In this document: piece after piece, positions 52,200-63,320 of the stretch
How the letters are laid out: every line of letters starts with the position of its first letter
How positions within the stretch are numbered: the first letter of the stretch is position 1
DNA from: Aphidius gifuensis
Lineage: Eukaryota; Arthropoda; Insecta; Hymenoptera; Braconidae
Reading direction: 5' to 3'
Length of the DNA: 64,000 bases
Assembly: GCF_014905175.1 (NCBI RefSeq)
Contig: NC_057788.1
Location: 4,960,001 to 5,024,000, forward strand
The notes under the pieces: model-generated
The model's input: only the letters and a program-made list of their open reading frames with translations
Databases searched by the model: none
What the model was told of the DNA's origin: nothing
Translations under genes and position numbers: made by a program

Positions 52200-53606
52200 A
52201 CAAAGAAAAATAATCCGAATCACATTAAAAGACCAATGAATGCATTCATGGTTTGGTCACAACTTGAACGCAGGAAGATTTGTGAAATTCAACCAGACAT
52301 GCATAATGCAGAAATAAGTAAACGACTTGGTAGACGTTGGAAGACACTTGATGAAGAAGAAAGAAAGCCATTTATTGAAGAAGCTGAAAGACTACGACAA
52401 TTACATATGCGTGAATATCCAGATTATAAATATCGTCCAAGAAAAAAAACAACAAAACCAGTAACATCACCAAAAATAAAAGAAATTAAAAAATCAAAAA
52501 AATTATCAACCTCATCATCATCCTCATTATCATCATCATTATCATCATCATCATCTTCATCATCATCAACAGCCTCATCACCATTACCATCATTATCATC
52601 ATTATCAGCATCATCATCACCAACATCAACCTCAACAAGTCCAACGATACCATCAATATCACCATTATCAATTAAATTACGTAATGATGCAAACAACAAC
52701 AACAACAACAGCAATAATAACAATTATCATCATCAACATCAACAACAACATCATCAACAACAGCAACAACAATCAATTCACACACCTGTTAAAAGGCTTC
52801 AAAATCAATTAACAACAAATCCAGTATCAAAGCTCAAAATAAGATTGGCACTTGATAAAAGGCCAATTATGGAATACACACCAGTACCACCAATTGTCAC
52901 AGCAAAAGTACCAAGTAGTCCATCATGTGATACACCAGATTCACCAGAATCAGCAAGTTATTATGATGATAATTTTTCTGATTGTATTAATAGTATGATA
53001 ACAACAACAACGACAAATTTACCTGGTACAACAACAACAACAACCACAACAACAACAACAGATTTTATGTTATCACATAAAATAAAAGAAGAATCAATTG
53101 ATATTGATGATTATCAACCAGATTTTCACAGTGATAATTTATTATCATCATCTGTACAAAATTATAATGATACAATAAATTCATTGACAAGAAATTATAA
53201 TTGTCCGTCCAATAATAATAATTGTCATATTGATAATTTTATAATGATTAAAGAAGAACCAATTGACAGATTACATCATCAAAATATGAGTGGTATGCTT
53301 CCAGGGACCTATCCAGTCAATAATAATAATAATTCAGTGGTCAAAATGGAAGAACCTACAAATCAATGTGCAAATGACGGTGTTGGTGGTGGTGGTAGTC
53401 TTGCTGATCTTGATTCACTGACAGATTTATTACAAATTCAACCGTCTGATTTTAAACTTGATCTTGATATGGATACAATAACAACTGGTCTTGATCCATA
53501 TGAAACAGCAAATTCAAATAGTGATCATTTTCAATTTACCTGTACTCCTGATGTTACTGATATACTTTCTGGTATTGGAGTCAACAATGAATGGGTCAGT
53601 TTTTGA
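52200..53606 (+). CDS. SoxC: SoxC transcription factor, coding exon 2 (HMG box)
   Basis: Encodes residues 35-502 and ends at TGA 53604-53606. The HMG box spans residues ~41-117 (52218-52448). It has the Sox signature RPMNAFMVW with the Phe50-Met51 pair that wedges into the DNA minor groove, and HNAEISKRLGRRWK, which is the SoxC rather than SoxB form. Basic stretches at both ends (KRP...ERRK; RPRKK) fit Sox nuclear localisation signals. Next come a Ser-rich region (137-191), an Asn/His/Gln tract (199-225), a basic KLKIRLALDKRP patch, and a Thr tract (302-321). Three psi-K-x-E motifs follow at Lys330, Lys385 and Lys416, the first two within IKEE(S/P)ID. The C-terminus (478-502, FQFTCTPDVTDILSG...) matches the conserved SoxC transactivation tail. 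Role: sequence-specific nuclear transcription factor; Drosophila Sox14 acts downstream of ecdysone in metamorphosis and neurite pruning. The acceptor at 52198-52199 defines the 5' end. Confidence 0.96.
   Translation, partial: TKKNNPNHIKRPMNAFMVWSQLERRKICEIQPDMHNAEISKRLGRRWKTLDEEERKPFIEEAERLRQLHMREYPDYKYRPRKKTTKPVTSPKIKEIKKSKKLSTSSSSSLSSSLSSSSSSSSSTASSPLPSLSSLSASSSPTSTSTSPTIPSISPLSIKLRNDANNNNNNSNNNNYHHQHQQQHHQQQQQQSIHTPVKRLQNQLTTNPVSKLKIRLALDKRPIMEYTPVPPIVTAKVPSSPSCDTPDSPESASYYDDNFSDCINSMITTTTTNLPGTTTTTTTTTTTDFMLSHKIKEESIDIDDYQPDFHSDNLLSSSVQNYNDTINSLTRNYNCPSNNNNCHIDNFIMIKEEPIDRLHHQNMSGMLPGTYPVNNNNNSVVKMEEPTNQCANDGVGGGGSLADLDSLTDLLQIQPSDFKLDLDMDTITTGLDPYETANSNSDHFQFTCTPDVTDILSGIGVNNEWVSF
52506..52772 (+). 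repeat. Triplet-repeat tracts coding Ser, then Asn/His/Gln
   Basis: Coding simple repeats inside SoxC exon 2. TCA/TCATCA-type triplets give the Ser-rich stretch (52506-52670). AAC, CAT and CAA triplets give the Asn/His/Gln stretch (52692-52772). The open frames on the - strand here, rich in Met, Ile or Asp, are mirror images of these repeats and not genes. Confidence 0.9.
53001..53060 (+). repeat. ACA-triplet repeat coding a Thr tract
   Basis: ACA/ACG/ACC triplets in two blocks give Thr runs at residues 302-306 and 311-321, separated by NLPG. In-frame simple repeat within SoxC, just before the first psi-K-x-E motif. Confidence 0.9.
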
Positions 53607-54175
53607 AAGACAAGTCAACTTGAAATTTTTTTTGATGAGAGAAGAGGAATTAAAAATAATAATGATAATAATAATAATGATAATAATATTAATATTAATA
53701 ATGATGATGAGGATGATGATGATGAAAAAAAAAAGCTGATGAAAAAAACAAGTGGTAAAGATCCCAGTTGTTTGATTGTCACTCGTTCAATGAACTATTG
53801 TCAGTCAAATTGTAAAAAAAGAAAAAACAAAAAAATGATAATAAAAAAATTAAGAGGATGATTTATTTTTATTTTTTTGATAAAAAATAGCAGCTAACGA
53901 GAGTAGACTCTTTCGTAATGCTCGTTTGGAATACTTCCGTTTGGTGATGTTGACTGCCTGATTTGTGGAAAAAAAAAAATCAAATACAGGAAAATGTAAT
54001 TTGTTCAAGTCTTTCACTGCCTCGTGATATGCCATTTTTCTTTTCATGTGTCTTGAAGAAAAATGCAAAAAGAATATATTCATTCTTTGCGAGCAAAAGT
54101 TGATTAATAATCAATTTTTCTTTTTTTTTTTTCCTCTTCACTCAAAAGTTGGTGGTAATTTAAATTTGTGTCGAG

Positions 54176-54200
54176 TTGTGTGTGTGTGTGTGCGTGTGTG
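54176..54200. repeat. (TG)n microsatellite
   Basis: An interrupted TG dinucleotide run (one TGCG interruption) in the presumed 3' UTR. Similar short (GT/AC)n runs occur at about 34734-34750, 39838-39850 and 22060-22073. Confidence 0.9.
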
Positions 54201-54310
54201 AATAAAAAGGAAAAAAAAAATTAATAATTATTATAAGAGAGAGAGAAAGACAGAGAGTTTTGTCATCCTTGTATGATAGTTATACTTATTTACTTCAATT
54301 TCAGAGTATA

Positions 54311-54316
54311 AATAAA
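54311..54316 (+). terminator. Candidate polyadenylation signal AATAAA
   Basis: AATAAA followed within 10-40 bp by a T- and GT-rich stretch (GTTTTTCTTTTTGTATATG), the usual downstream element. It is ~705 bp after the SoxC stop. Other AATAAA hexamers nearby (54201, 54806) are possible, so this is the preferred but uncertain choice. Confidence 0.25.
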
Positions 54317-54335
54317 CGTTTTTCTTTTTGTATAT

Positions 54336-55909
54336 GTATTGTAGATTATTAGATTTTAAGAGAGCATTTTTTTTTGTACGAGATTTTCGGGTGTATAGTC
54401 AACAATGAACATTTATTATGGCTTATACGTTAATAAGGCGACTCCATTTGAATATAACTTTCAAAGTTTGATACTTTTAAAGTTTTTATTTTATTGCGAA
54501 AAAAAAAAGAAAAGTAACAAAAAAAGGTGAATATTAAATTAGTTTTTGTTTGTTTTTTTTTTTTATTAATTTTTCTTAATCGCCTTATTTTCGGGTCACA
54601 TGAATATCATTGATTTGATTTTATTTTGTTGTGTATATCAGTAGAAATATATTCATTAATATATATAAAGAAAAAAAAATTAAAAAAATAAAAAAAAATA
54701 AGAAGAAGTTGTAGACACCGCTGAGATAGAAAAAGCAATTCTACGTTTTAAGTACTGATTGGGAGTTGTCATTATGACAATATGTTTACCTTAGTCGTCG
54801 TATAAAAAATAAATAAAATATACAAAATTAACAAAGTCGTTAATTACCCAAGCAAAGATAATAATTTGATGAATCAATGAAATAGAAAAATAATAACAAT
54901 AATAATAATAATAACAACAAAAAATAATAAATTAAAAATTGAACCGGGTGTGACTTTGACGTGATGTTTTTGACGTGACTAGCTTTACGATTTTTTATTT
55001 TGTTATTTTTTTCAAGTCAAGCAATGACAGAGTGGTTTGATGAAATATTTAAATTTGAATAATAAATTTAGGTAAAAAAAAAAAAACAATTATTAACGAT
55101 TGAGATGACAAAAAAATATATAATTTCTCTTATATTATCAACGTGGCAACGTAATAAAAATTAATAATAATATAATAATAATAACGGTAGAATAGGATTG
55201 ATTAAATAACGGTTATTTTAATTATATAATTATCAATTGCATTAACAAAAAAATTGGCAGTAGTGCAAAGCAAAACTTCAATTAATTGGGCAAATAGAAA
55301 AAATAGTTTATTTTAATTGACTACACATTTTTTGTTTTCTTTGTTTCTTCAATAATCAAATTAAAATCATGACTTTTTTTTTTTTTTTTCGATCAAATTT
55401 GAATACAATGATTTTTAAATTATTAATGAAAATTGATAGAAAATGAAAATCATAAAGAAAATTAATTAACATTGAATTAATAGTATTTGTATAATTAATT
55501 TTTTTAATTTTATTTATTTCATACTGTTTTGTGAAGCTGTTAACAAATATTCATTTTTTTTTTTTTTTTTGTTAAAGTTTTTAATAATTATTAAATCATT
55601 GTGTTCTTAGAATTTACGTTAAAAAAAAAGACATTTACAAAAAACACATTGCATAAATATTCGAGTCAAGGAAAATAATAAAAAAATAAATAAAAACCAG
55701 ACAAAGAAATATGTTTAATAAAAAAAAAAATATATTTAAAAATCTTAATAGTGCCTATCACGCTGGTTTTTCAAATGAAACTTTTGTACAAAATTAAATA
55801 CAGGGCCAAAAAACAAAGTAACAAAATAATATTAGACATCTATTTACAAAAGAAATGAATTTAAATAAAAATAATAATAATAACAATGAAATAATATAGT
55901 GATGATGGT
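54336..55909. other. Non-coding, AT-rich; no gene seen
   Basis: Downstream flank or extended 3' UTR of SoxC. Rich in AAT repeats and A/T homopolymers. No open frame with a credible start or domain, and no RNA gene recognised. Confidence 0.5.
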
Positions 55910-56067
55910 CTAAACTGGCCACTTGATTAACTACAAAATTAAATTGTTTGAATATTCAAATTTGTGCTTGTCTGATTACTCACGCAGTATCTACTTGAGC
56001 AGTCAGACAAGCACAACATCTGACTGTTTCTACTCATTTTATTTTCTAATTATGTGGCCAGTTTTAG
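55910..56067. other. 158-bp nested inverted repeat with microRNA-like hairpin
   Basis: Inner arms TTGTGCTTGTCTGA (55962-55975) and TCAGACAAGCACAA (56003-56016) are perfect 14-bp reverse complements. Pairing continues inward through a G-U, a U-A, a mismatch and four more pairs to a ~9-nt loop, giving a ~55-nt hairpin. Outer arms AAACTGGCCAC (55912-55922) and GTGGCCAGTTT (56054-56064) are also perfect (11 bp) and extend to CTAA(A)ACTGGCCAC with one bulged base. An alternative stem CAGTCAGA/TCTGACTG overlaps the inner right arm. I do not recognise a known microRNA seed. It is either a microRNA-type precursor with a long basal stem or a fold-back (MITE-like) element. No target-site duplication is obvious. 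Confidence 0.5.
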
Positions 56068-59000
56068 CTGCATAACACTGACAAAGCGTGTGTTTACTAT
56101 CGAAATTAAAATTATTAAAAAAAGAAATACAAATATATATTTAATTGGTAATTTTTAATTTGATAATTTTATTTATTTAAATTCAATTATTGGTAGAGCC
56201 ACAGTGCACAAAAAAAAAAGATTAAATAAAATATTACCTTCATAAAAAAATAAAATAAAACCACTATAATTACAGGCTGTGAATAACTCTGGAACAAAAA
56301 TAGTTAAAAATATAAAATCAATAACGAAAAAAAAATATTTAAAAAAAAAATAAATAAACTGACAATTGAAAGATAATAAAGACAGATTCAATTGATAAAA
56401 GTATAATGTTGATGACAAGATTCAAAGCAATGATATAAATTAAAAAGAAAAAGAAAAATAAATTGTAATAATTAAACTGATAACGCCATTGATTAAAAAA
56501 TAAAATAATCAACTTTATTATTATTATTGTTATTGTTATTATTATTATTATTATTGAAATAATAAATAAATAGTAATTTTTAAAATTGTGGTATTTGTTG
56601 AACACATATCAATTCATTTGAGATTCATTCAAATTAAATTTGTATATTTAATTTATTTTTTTTTGTAATTACAAATTTTTTTAAAAATAATTTCAAAGAC
56701 AAACACCGTAATCCCCAAAATAAATTAAACAAAATATCAAGTGACTAATTGTGTCGAGAGATATGCCAAATGTGAAATATGAAATTGGCAATTAAATTAT
56801 AATTTTCAAGTTAAATGTTAAATAAGAAAAATTAGAAAAAATAAAAAAAAAAAAAAAAAAAGGCAATCGTTGTTTTTATGTTGGTTAAAAAACGTTGGTT
56901 AAGATTGAATTTTGGTAGTTTGAAATATTAAAAAATATTTGTGTGAGATATTTAGATAAGAAATGAAATTTGCAATTTTTGAAAAATAAGCATTTTAAAT
57001 GCGTTTTTAAGGTTTGAATTTATTGAGTGAGTTTTCGTAATTATTCGTTGTCGTATTTTTAGGGGATTCGGGTGCCAAAAATATAAAACACGGGTGGGAT
57101 TTAAAAGAAAAAAAAAATTAAATAGTGTCAAGGGAAGGGTTGTAATTTTTTTTTAAATTTATAAAATTATATTTAAAAATAAAAATATATCGACAAATTA
57201 TTTATCATTGCGTATTAATAGTAATAATAGAATTAAACGAAAAAAAAATTTGTCTTTCTGTGGCTTACTTGTCTTTGTGGAAATAATTATTTGCCGAAAT
57301 TAAGTAGAAAAATAATGAAAAAAAAATAAATCTACTTATAGTTTATATGGTATTTGTAAATTAAACAAAATTGCGAAACATTTTTCGATTCAAAATCATA
57401 AATCATAGAAAAAAAAACAAAAAAAAAAAAGAAACAATAACAAGATTAAGCAATTTATCACAGCGGTGAGAAATAGTCACAAAAAAAAATAAAAAAATAG
57501 TTAAAATAAAAATTGAATTCAATGTTACAATATATACGTTTAAAAAAAAATACAAAAAAGCAAAAAAAAAAAAATAAAAAAATAACTATTAATGAGTTAA
57601 AGATGCGAGAAAAGTTGAGAAGTAAAGAAGAAAAAAAAAAGAAGAATTTAATGATAAAATTTTTGCTTTCTTATAACACATTGAAATAAAAATAAAATAA
57701 AATAAAATAAAGTTCAACTCAATGTCTCTTTATCTCTCTCTTCTCTTCGTGACTCGCATCATCTATTATTACGAGGATCGTCCAGGGAGCATCTCTGGTC
57801 ACAAACAATTCACCAACAAGATAAACTTACTTTGACAAAAGTGAGTGAGTTACAAATCAATGCTCAAATACATTAAGGTGATAACGGTGATTTAATTTAA
57901 TTATATTTTTTTGTTATTTAAATTATTTTCACTATTTAAATTAATTCAACAAAGATGCTTGCTTGATAATCCTCAAATGTGTTAAAATTAGGAATTTTTC
58001 AATTATCAAAAAAAAAAAAAAAAAAAAATTTAATGCACAAGCAAACTAATCAACTGTAAAATTTCATCAATCTGTTTGCTCATGTGCTCAGATCTGTGTG
58101 TATTTAACTATAAAATCATGAAAAATTATAAAAAAAAAAAAAAATCAGATAAATATGTGTTTAGTACTTTACAAAAAATTATTAGCATTGTATATATGTC
58201 CAATTGAAACAAAAAAAAAATCGTGGAAGAAGTCAAAATAAGTTTTTTTTTGTCAATTTTTTATTTTTATTAAATTAACAATTATAAAATTTATTTTAAT
58301 AAATAAATTATTATCATTAACCACTCTGGAGAATAATTAAGCAATTATGAAAAAAAAAAAAAAAAAAACTGTACCATTGAATTATTGACATCACTTTATT
58401 TTGAATACAAATTAGAATTAAAAAATAAAAATAAATAATAATATACAATTGTTGATAATAAGCAGCAGGTGTGCGACGAGGTGTAGGAAAAAAAAAATGT
58501 AGAGAATTTTATCAAACTAGTCCAGGCTATATAAAATCAAAATTCACTGTTTAAATTAATTTAACATTATAAAAAAAAAGATTTCAATTTATAATTATTA
58601 AATTTATTTATTATTAAAATATGAAATCTATTGTGTCAATATTTGGGGCACTGTTGCAATAACGTTATTTTGTTCCAATTATTATTATTATTATTAATTA
58701 ATTATAATATTAAACAGTGAATGATGATTTTAAACGGATCGCAATACGAAAACAAATATGTACAGTCAAAACATGTTTTCGTTGTAATAGTCTTATATTA
58801 AATACACCAAAGTGCAATATTATTCAACCTGCAAAATTTTATCAACATTTGTTTTATTTATTATTTATTATTATTTAAAATTTATTTTATTTATTTTTTC
58901 TCTCCTAATAAAAATCATAAATAAATCATGAAAATTATTGTGTCACCTGTCTGGCAAATGTTGACAGATCAACACACATGAAAAACAAAAATTAAATTCA

Positions 59001-61207
59001 TTTTTTTGCGCTAAGTTGTAATTTGGAGGTAAAATAATAATAATTATAATAATAAAAATGAAATTTAGCAATATTTTTACACATATAAAACTCCCAACAG
59101 TAACTTTATTACGAGATGGTTAATCTATCGTTAATTTATACTTTTTTATTATTTAATTTAATTATTATTTTTTATCTCTTGTTTTTTTTTTTTTATTTAG
59201 TAAATTTATTATTTTCTGTAATTTAATTTTTTTTTTATATTCTCTCAACTTTCTTGAAATTATTCTCCGTTATTATTATAAATATAATTATCATTATTAT
59301 TAATATTATTATTTTTAAATAATTTTTTTTTCTTTTTATTATATCATTTTGATATGCCAGTGTTTCGCTGGAAATACGACAGATTTTTATCATAATTTAC
59401 GCAATGAAAGATGAACAAGCTATTCAATAAATGAAATATATATATATATTAAAGAAAAAAAAAATTTTAAATAATAATAATATTAATAATGATTTATAAA
59501 AAAAAATAAATCAACAACAAAAATATGTCTTAAGTTATGAATTCTAGTTTATTAAGTTATAAAATTATAAATAACAAACGAAAATAAATGAGTAAAATAA
59601 ATAAAGTTGTGCTAATGACTAACTTTAATAAGATGATGATAAAAAACTAAAAAAAATGAAAAAAAAAAAAAAAACCATTGTACATTTGTATTTAGTCCCC
59701 TTGTTTATAATACTTATTATCTTGTTATTAAGCCGATTTATATCATTTTTTATCGAAATTATTAAAAAATAATTTGAAAAAATAAATTGTCTGTATTTTG
59801 TTTTATTATCATTTAAACATGACCTGGTATAACTCAATCCTTATCTAATTTTAATTTTAAAATTAACTTTAATTTTATTAACATGATTGATATTGTTATT
59901 ATCATTTTTTTCTTGATATAATTTATTCATATTTAATTTTATGTTAGCTGAAGAAAACCCTCGAAGAAAAAATTACTACAAGAAAAAAAAATAGTCATCA
60001 CAGCTGTAATAAATCATCGACTTTCTTCAAATTTCGTTCGACACTAAAATATAAAAATTAGTTTTTAGAAAGTCTGACCTTTTTTTTTTTAATTTAGTTT
60101 ATATTTTATATATGTATTTTTTCGTCTTACAGCAATTTATTGAACTTCAAACTTGAGAACAACGACCCAGCTCTAAAAAAATAAATAAATATTGACGTCC
60201 AGTTTTTATCATGAAAAAAAACATTAACATTTCTATAAATATATAAACATAAAATAAATATTAAATAAAAAAAATTATCAATAATAAAAAATAATCAAGC
60301 TCAAAGTATATCGTTAAATTTTATCTCTTAAAAATATTAGAATTTTTTTCATTTTTTTTTTATTTTGCGTCTTATTATTTTGATGATTAACATTAAATTG
60401 ATAAATAAATAAATTGAATAATATAATTTTGTTATTTATTGAGATTATTTTCATGGACATAAGTGCAACTAAATTTCATGATTATTATAGAATTAATGTG
60501 TGTATATATATTGCATTTTGATTCACTAAGATTGGTGGCTACGCATGGACGATAATGCGCAATAGCTATTAATAACAAGACTGCAATTTTGCCACAATGC
60601 AATAAATATGCAAAATAAAGATACACACATTGACACTAGTATGTGTGTGTATTTTTTTTAACTATTCATGATATTTTTTAACTGCCCAGACTGTGGGAAT
60701 ATGTCAAAAACATTTTTTTTTCTTTTAAAATTTTTTATTCATTTTTTTTTTCTCATCATTGAGATGATACTAATAGTTTTCAACTAAAATATAAATATTC
60801 TTATTATATTATATTCCTTAAATAAATAATAATAAATATTTATATATATATTTTTTTTATTTATAATTTATTTTTAAATTTTTCAAACGACAAATGACTT
60901 GTTGCTCGACAAGTCAATCTTATACAACATTTGATTAATTATCAACTCAAGGAAATAATTTTCAAAATATTATTCTATAAATTTTTTCAATTAAATTATC
61001 AGTCTATCGTCACATTGATTTCAAGGATTTTAAATCAAAATGAGCGTTTAATATTAATTATTATAATATGTCTTTTTGTGTGTGTGTGTATTTCAAAATA
61101 TCAAATGAATTTTACGCTGGCATTATGTTTCATTCTACCTGATGGATAAATTTTTTAAACAAGAAATAAATAAAAAAATAAATAAGAATCACGTTCTGCA
61201 TGATTAC
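56068..61207. other. Non-coding, AT-rich; no gene seen
   Basis: Dominated by AAT/ATT repeats and A/T homopolymers, including an (AATAA)n-like run at about 57686-57710. A short GC-richer patch lies at 57720-57850. All open frames are short and low-complexity. A TGTGGGAA Su(H)-type octamer is at 60692-60699. No RNA gene recognised. Confidence 0.5.
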
Positions 61208-61331
61208 CCTTGGGACACTGTATCTACCGAGCAGAGTACCAGCTGACTCTTCTTCGTCGAATTGACCAGACTGGTGCTTTAAAATCACTGCCACCGGAAG
61301 CCAATAAATTTTCGATTCAATAACCACTTGT
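61208..61331 (-). other. Possible isolated exon on the minus strand
   Basis: A GC-richer 124-bp patch with an open - strand frame of ordinary composition (contains QFDEEESAGTLLGRYSVPR). On that strand it is bounded by an acceptor-like TTTTAGTCAG and a donor-like AAGG/GTAATC. I recognise no family, and no neighbouring exons are visible. A CCGGAA ETS-type core (61293-61298) beside CCAAT on the + strand argues equally for a regulatory patch. Confidence 0.15.
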
Positions 61332-62829
61332 CTGACTAAAATGTACTTTTTATACTCAAAAAATTTTCATTGTACAATGTATAATCATAATTTCAATATT
61401 ATAATCAATGTCATATCTCGATTTTATTTTTAAATCTTTATCACAACTATTTTTATATTTTTTTCTAAATTTTTTATTTTTAATTTTTAAAATCATTTTA
61501 TTTTTCTAAAAATAAATTATATTTTTTATTTTATTATCAAAACTAAAAACCTTATCTTCAAAATAATCAAGATAATATTTTTTTTTTCTAAATATATATT
61601 TAAAAAACAAATTATTTTTCAATTATTCAAAAATGAAAAATTAAAATAAATTAATAATTTGTCTTTTTGATTTATGATAATGATTAATTATAAATTTTAG
61701 TCAAGTCTTGAATTGTCCCCGACATTCATCGATCTGAAATTGTTAATTCTCATATTTTTACATTGAATTATATATATGCATTTGCTACTATACTACTGTC
61801 AGTATTTATTATACATATATATGTATTTATGTGGCACTATCATACGAGGAATATCGTACGAGGTGAGAATGAATTAACAACAATAATAATACGTGCATTG
61901 AAAATATAATAAATTATTCATCAATTTGATAGTAGACAATGTTTAGACGATTTCATTATAAACAAAAATATTGTAAATTCAAAAATTCCCATTATTTTTC
62001 AACTTAAAAATACGTATTTATTTATAAATTAATGATTTTTTAATTGACCATTTACTGCAATCTTTTCAATGACAAATATTACTTATGATTTTAATATCTT
62101 TGAATTAAATTATTAAAAAACATTTCATCTTATCATCACGTTTATTATTTTCATTGCCAATAATAACACGAATGAATTATATCATCAAAAGATATGCAAA
62201 AAAAAAAAAAATAAACCAAGTGTATGTTTTATTTATTTTTGTTATTGTCACGCCCGCCGAATAGAAATGCCGAGGGCTATAAATATTCATGAAAAAAAAA
62301 ATACGCCACATGTAAGTTGACGAGCACGTTGTACAAATAAATTGATTATTAAAAAATTTTTATCATTTATTATTTTATTTGTCTATAAATTCATCGTAAA
62401 AAAAAAAAAAAAAAATTCCATAATTAATAAAGATAGTATCAATGAATTTTAATATTTTATCAAAGTTTGTTTTAAAGAAATTTGATAAAGAAAAAAATAA
62501 ATATACTGCCAATGAATATAGATAAAAAATATTATCAATATTATTATAATATTCAATATGTGTGTGTGTACGCTAAAGTATATATAAATTTTATTTTTTA
62601 TTATTTTTTGAAAAAAGAATAATAACAATGCACTGATGCAATGTATATATCAGCTAGTATAAACTATAAAACCAGTTTGTAAAAACCAATCAAAAAGTTA
62701 GTTGAAAAATTTTTCAACCCTATTTTCATGAATTTTGAAACGAGTTCATAGTTTAAGGTTTTACAAAGCATTTTTCTTTCTCGGCTATATGTATAAAAAA
62801 AAAAAATATATGTATATACTAAAAAATTC
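61332..62829. other. Non-coding, AT-rich; no gene seen
   Basis: AT-rich filler with long A/T runs (for example about 62399-62415). Short TGTGTGTG near 62560. Nothing gene-like. Confidence 0.5.
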
Positions 62830-63320
62830 TCTGGGGTGCTTTGGTCGAATGAGAGAGTTTTGTTAGATCTCCAGAGACTTTTCTCGTTTCACCTGGACTC
62901 TCTCGTTGGGAGGTTGTTCACTTTGCGATCGCGTATCGGTCGGAGTACTTTGCAATGAAATAACCACGTTTGGTTGCTAAAAGAGCATCGACTTATCGTG
63001 CAAGAAAGACAAACCGTGAATTCGTATGTAGTTGGCAAACGTTACTTTATATATATATATATATAAAATAAAAAAGATAAAGAAAATAATAAAAGAAAAT
63101 AAAAAAAGGATTATACATATATCCAATAGACACTGTTGGATTCTCGTTGTTGCGCGAGCAAACGGTCTGCAAATTTTCAATGCACCGGCAATTGTGTAAA
63201 TAACGCGTCAGTGGGGCGTGTGTAATACAAAGTTTTGCGGTCTCACACACAACGACGCTTTCAGTAGAGTTCAAAAGACTTCCATTTACGATTCTGAACG
63301 GTTTTATGCGAATCGCAAAT
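62830..63320. promoter_or_regulatory. GC-richer block, possible promoter region of the next gene
   Basis: Two complex patches (62830-63050 and 63125-63320) flank a TA-repeat. The second has initiator-type TCAGT at 63208-63212 and 63261-63265. No exon with a start codon follows before the window ends. It could be a distal enhancer of SoxC or the promoter of a gene to the right; the sequence here does not decide. Confidence 0.2.

Larger units (their letters stand above)
53607..54335 (+). other. SoxC: Probable 3' UTR of SoxC
   Basis: Follows the stop codon directly. Contains an AAT/GAT-rich repeat (about 53657-53730), a (TG)n microsatellite (54176-54200) and GA-rich DNA (about 54236-54258). The end is set at the AATAAA with the best downstream T/GT-rich element, so the length is only a guess. 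AATAAA is common by chance in this DNA. Confidence 0.4.

Noticed and set aside
52424..52723. Long minus-strand frames rich in Asp/Met/Leu
   Set aside because: They are antisense to the Ser and Asn/Gln triplet repeats of SoxC exon 2.
54201..54206. AATAAA as the SoxC polyadenylation signal
   Set aside because: No T/GT-rich element follows it; the TG run lies upstream. The hexamer is common by chance in this DNA.
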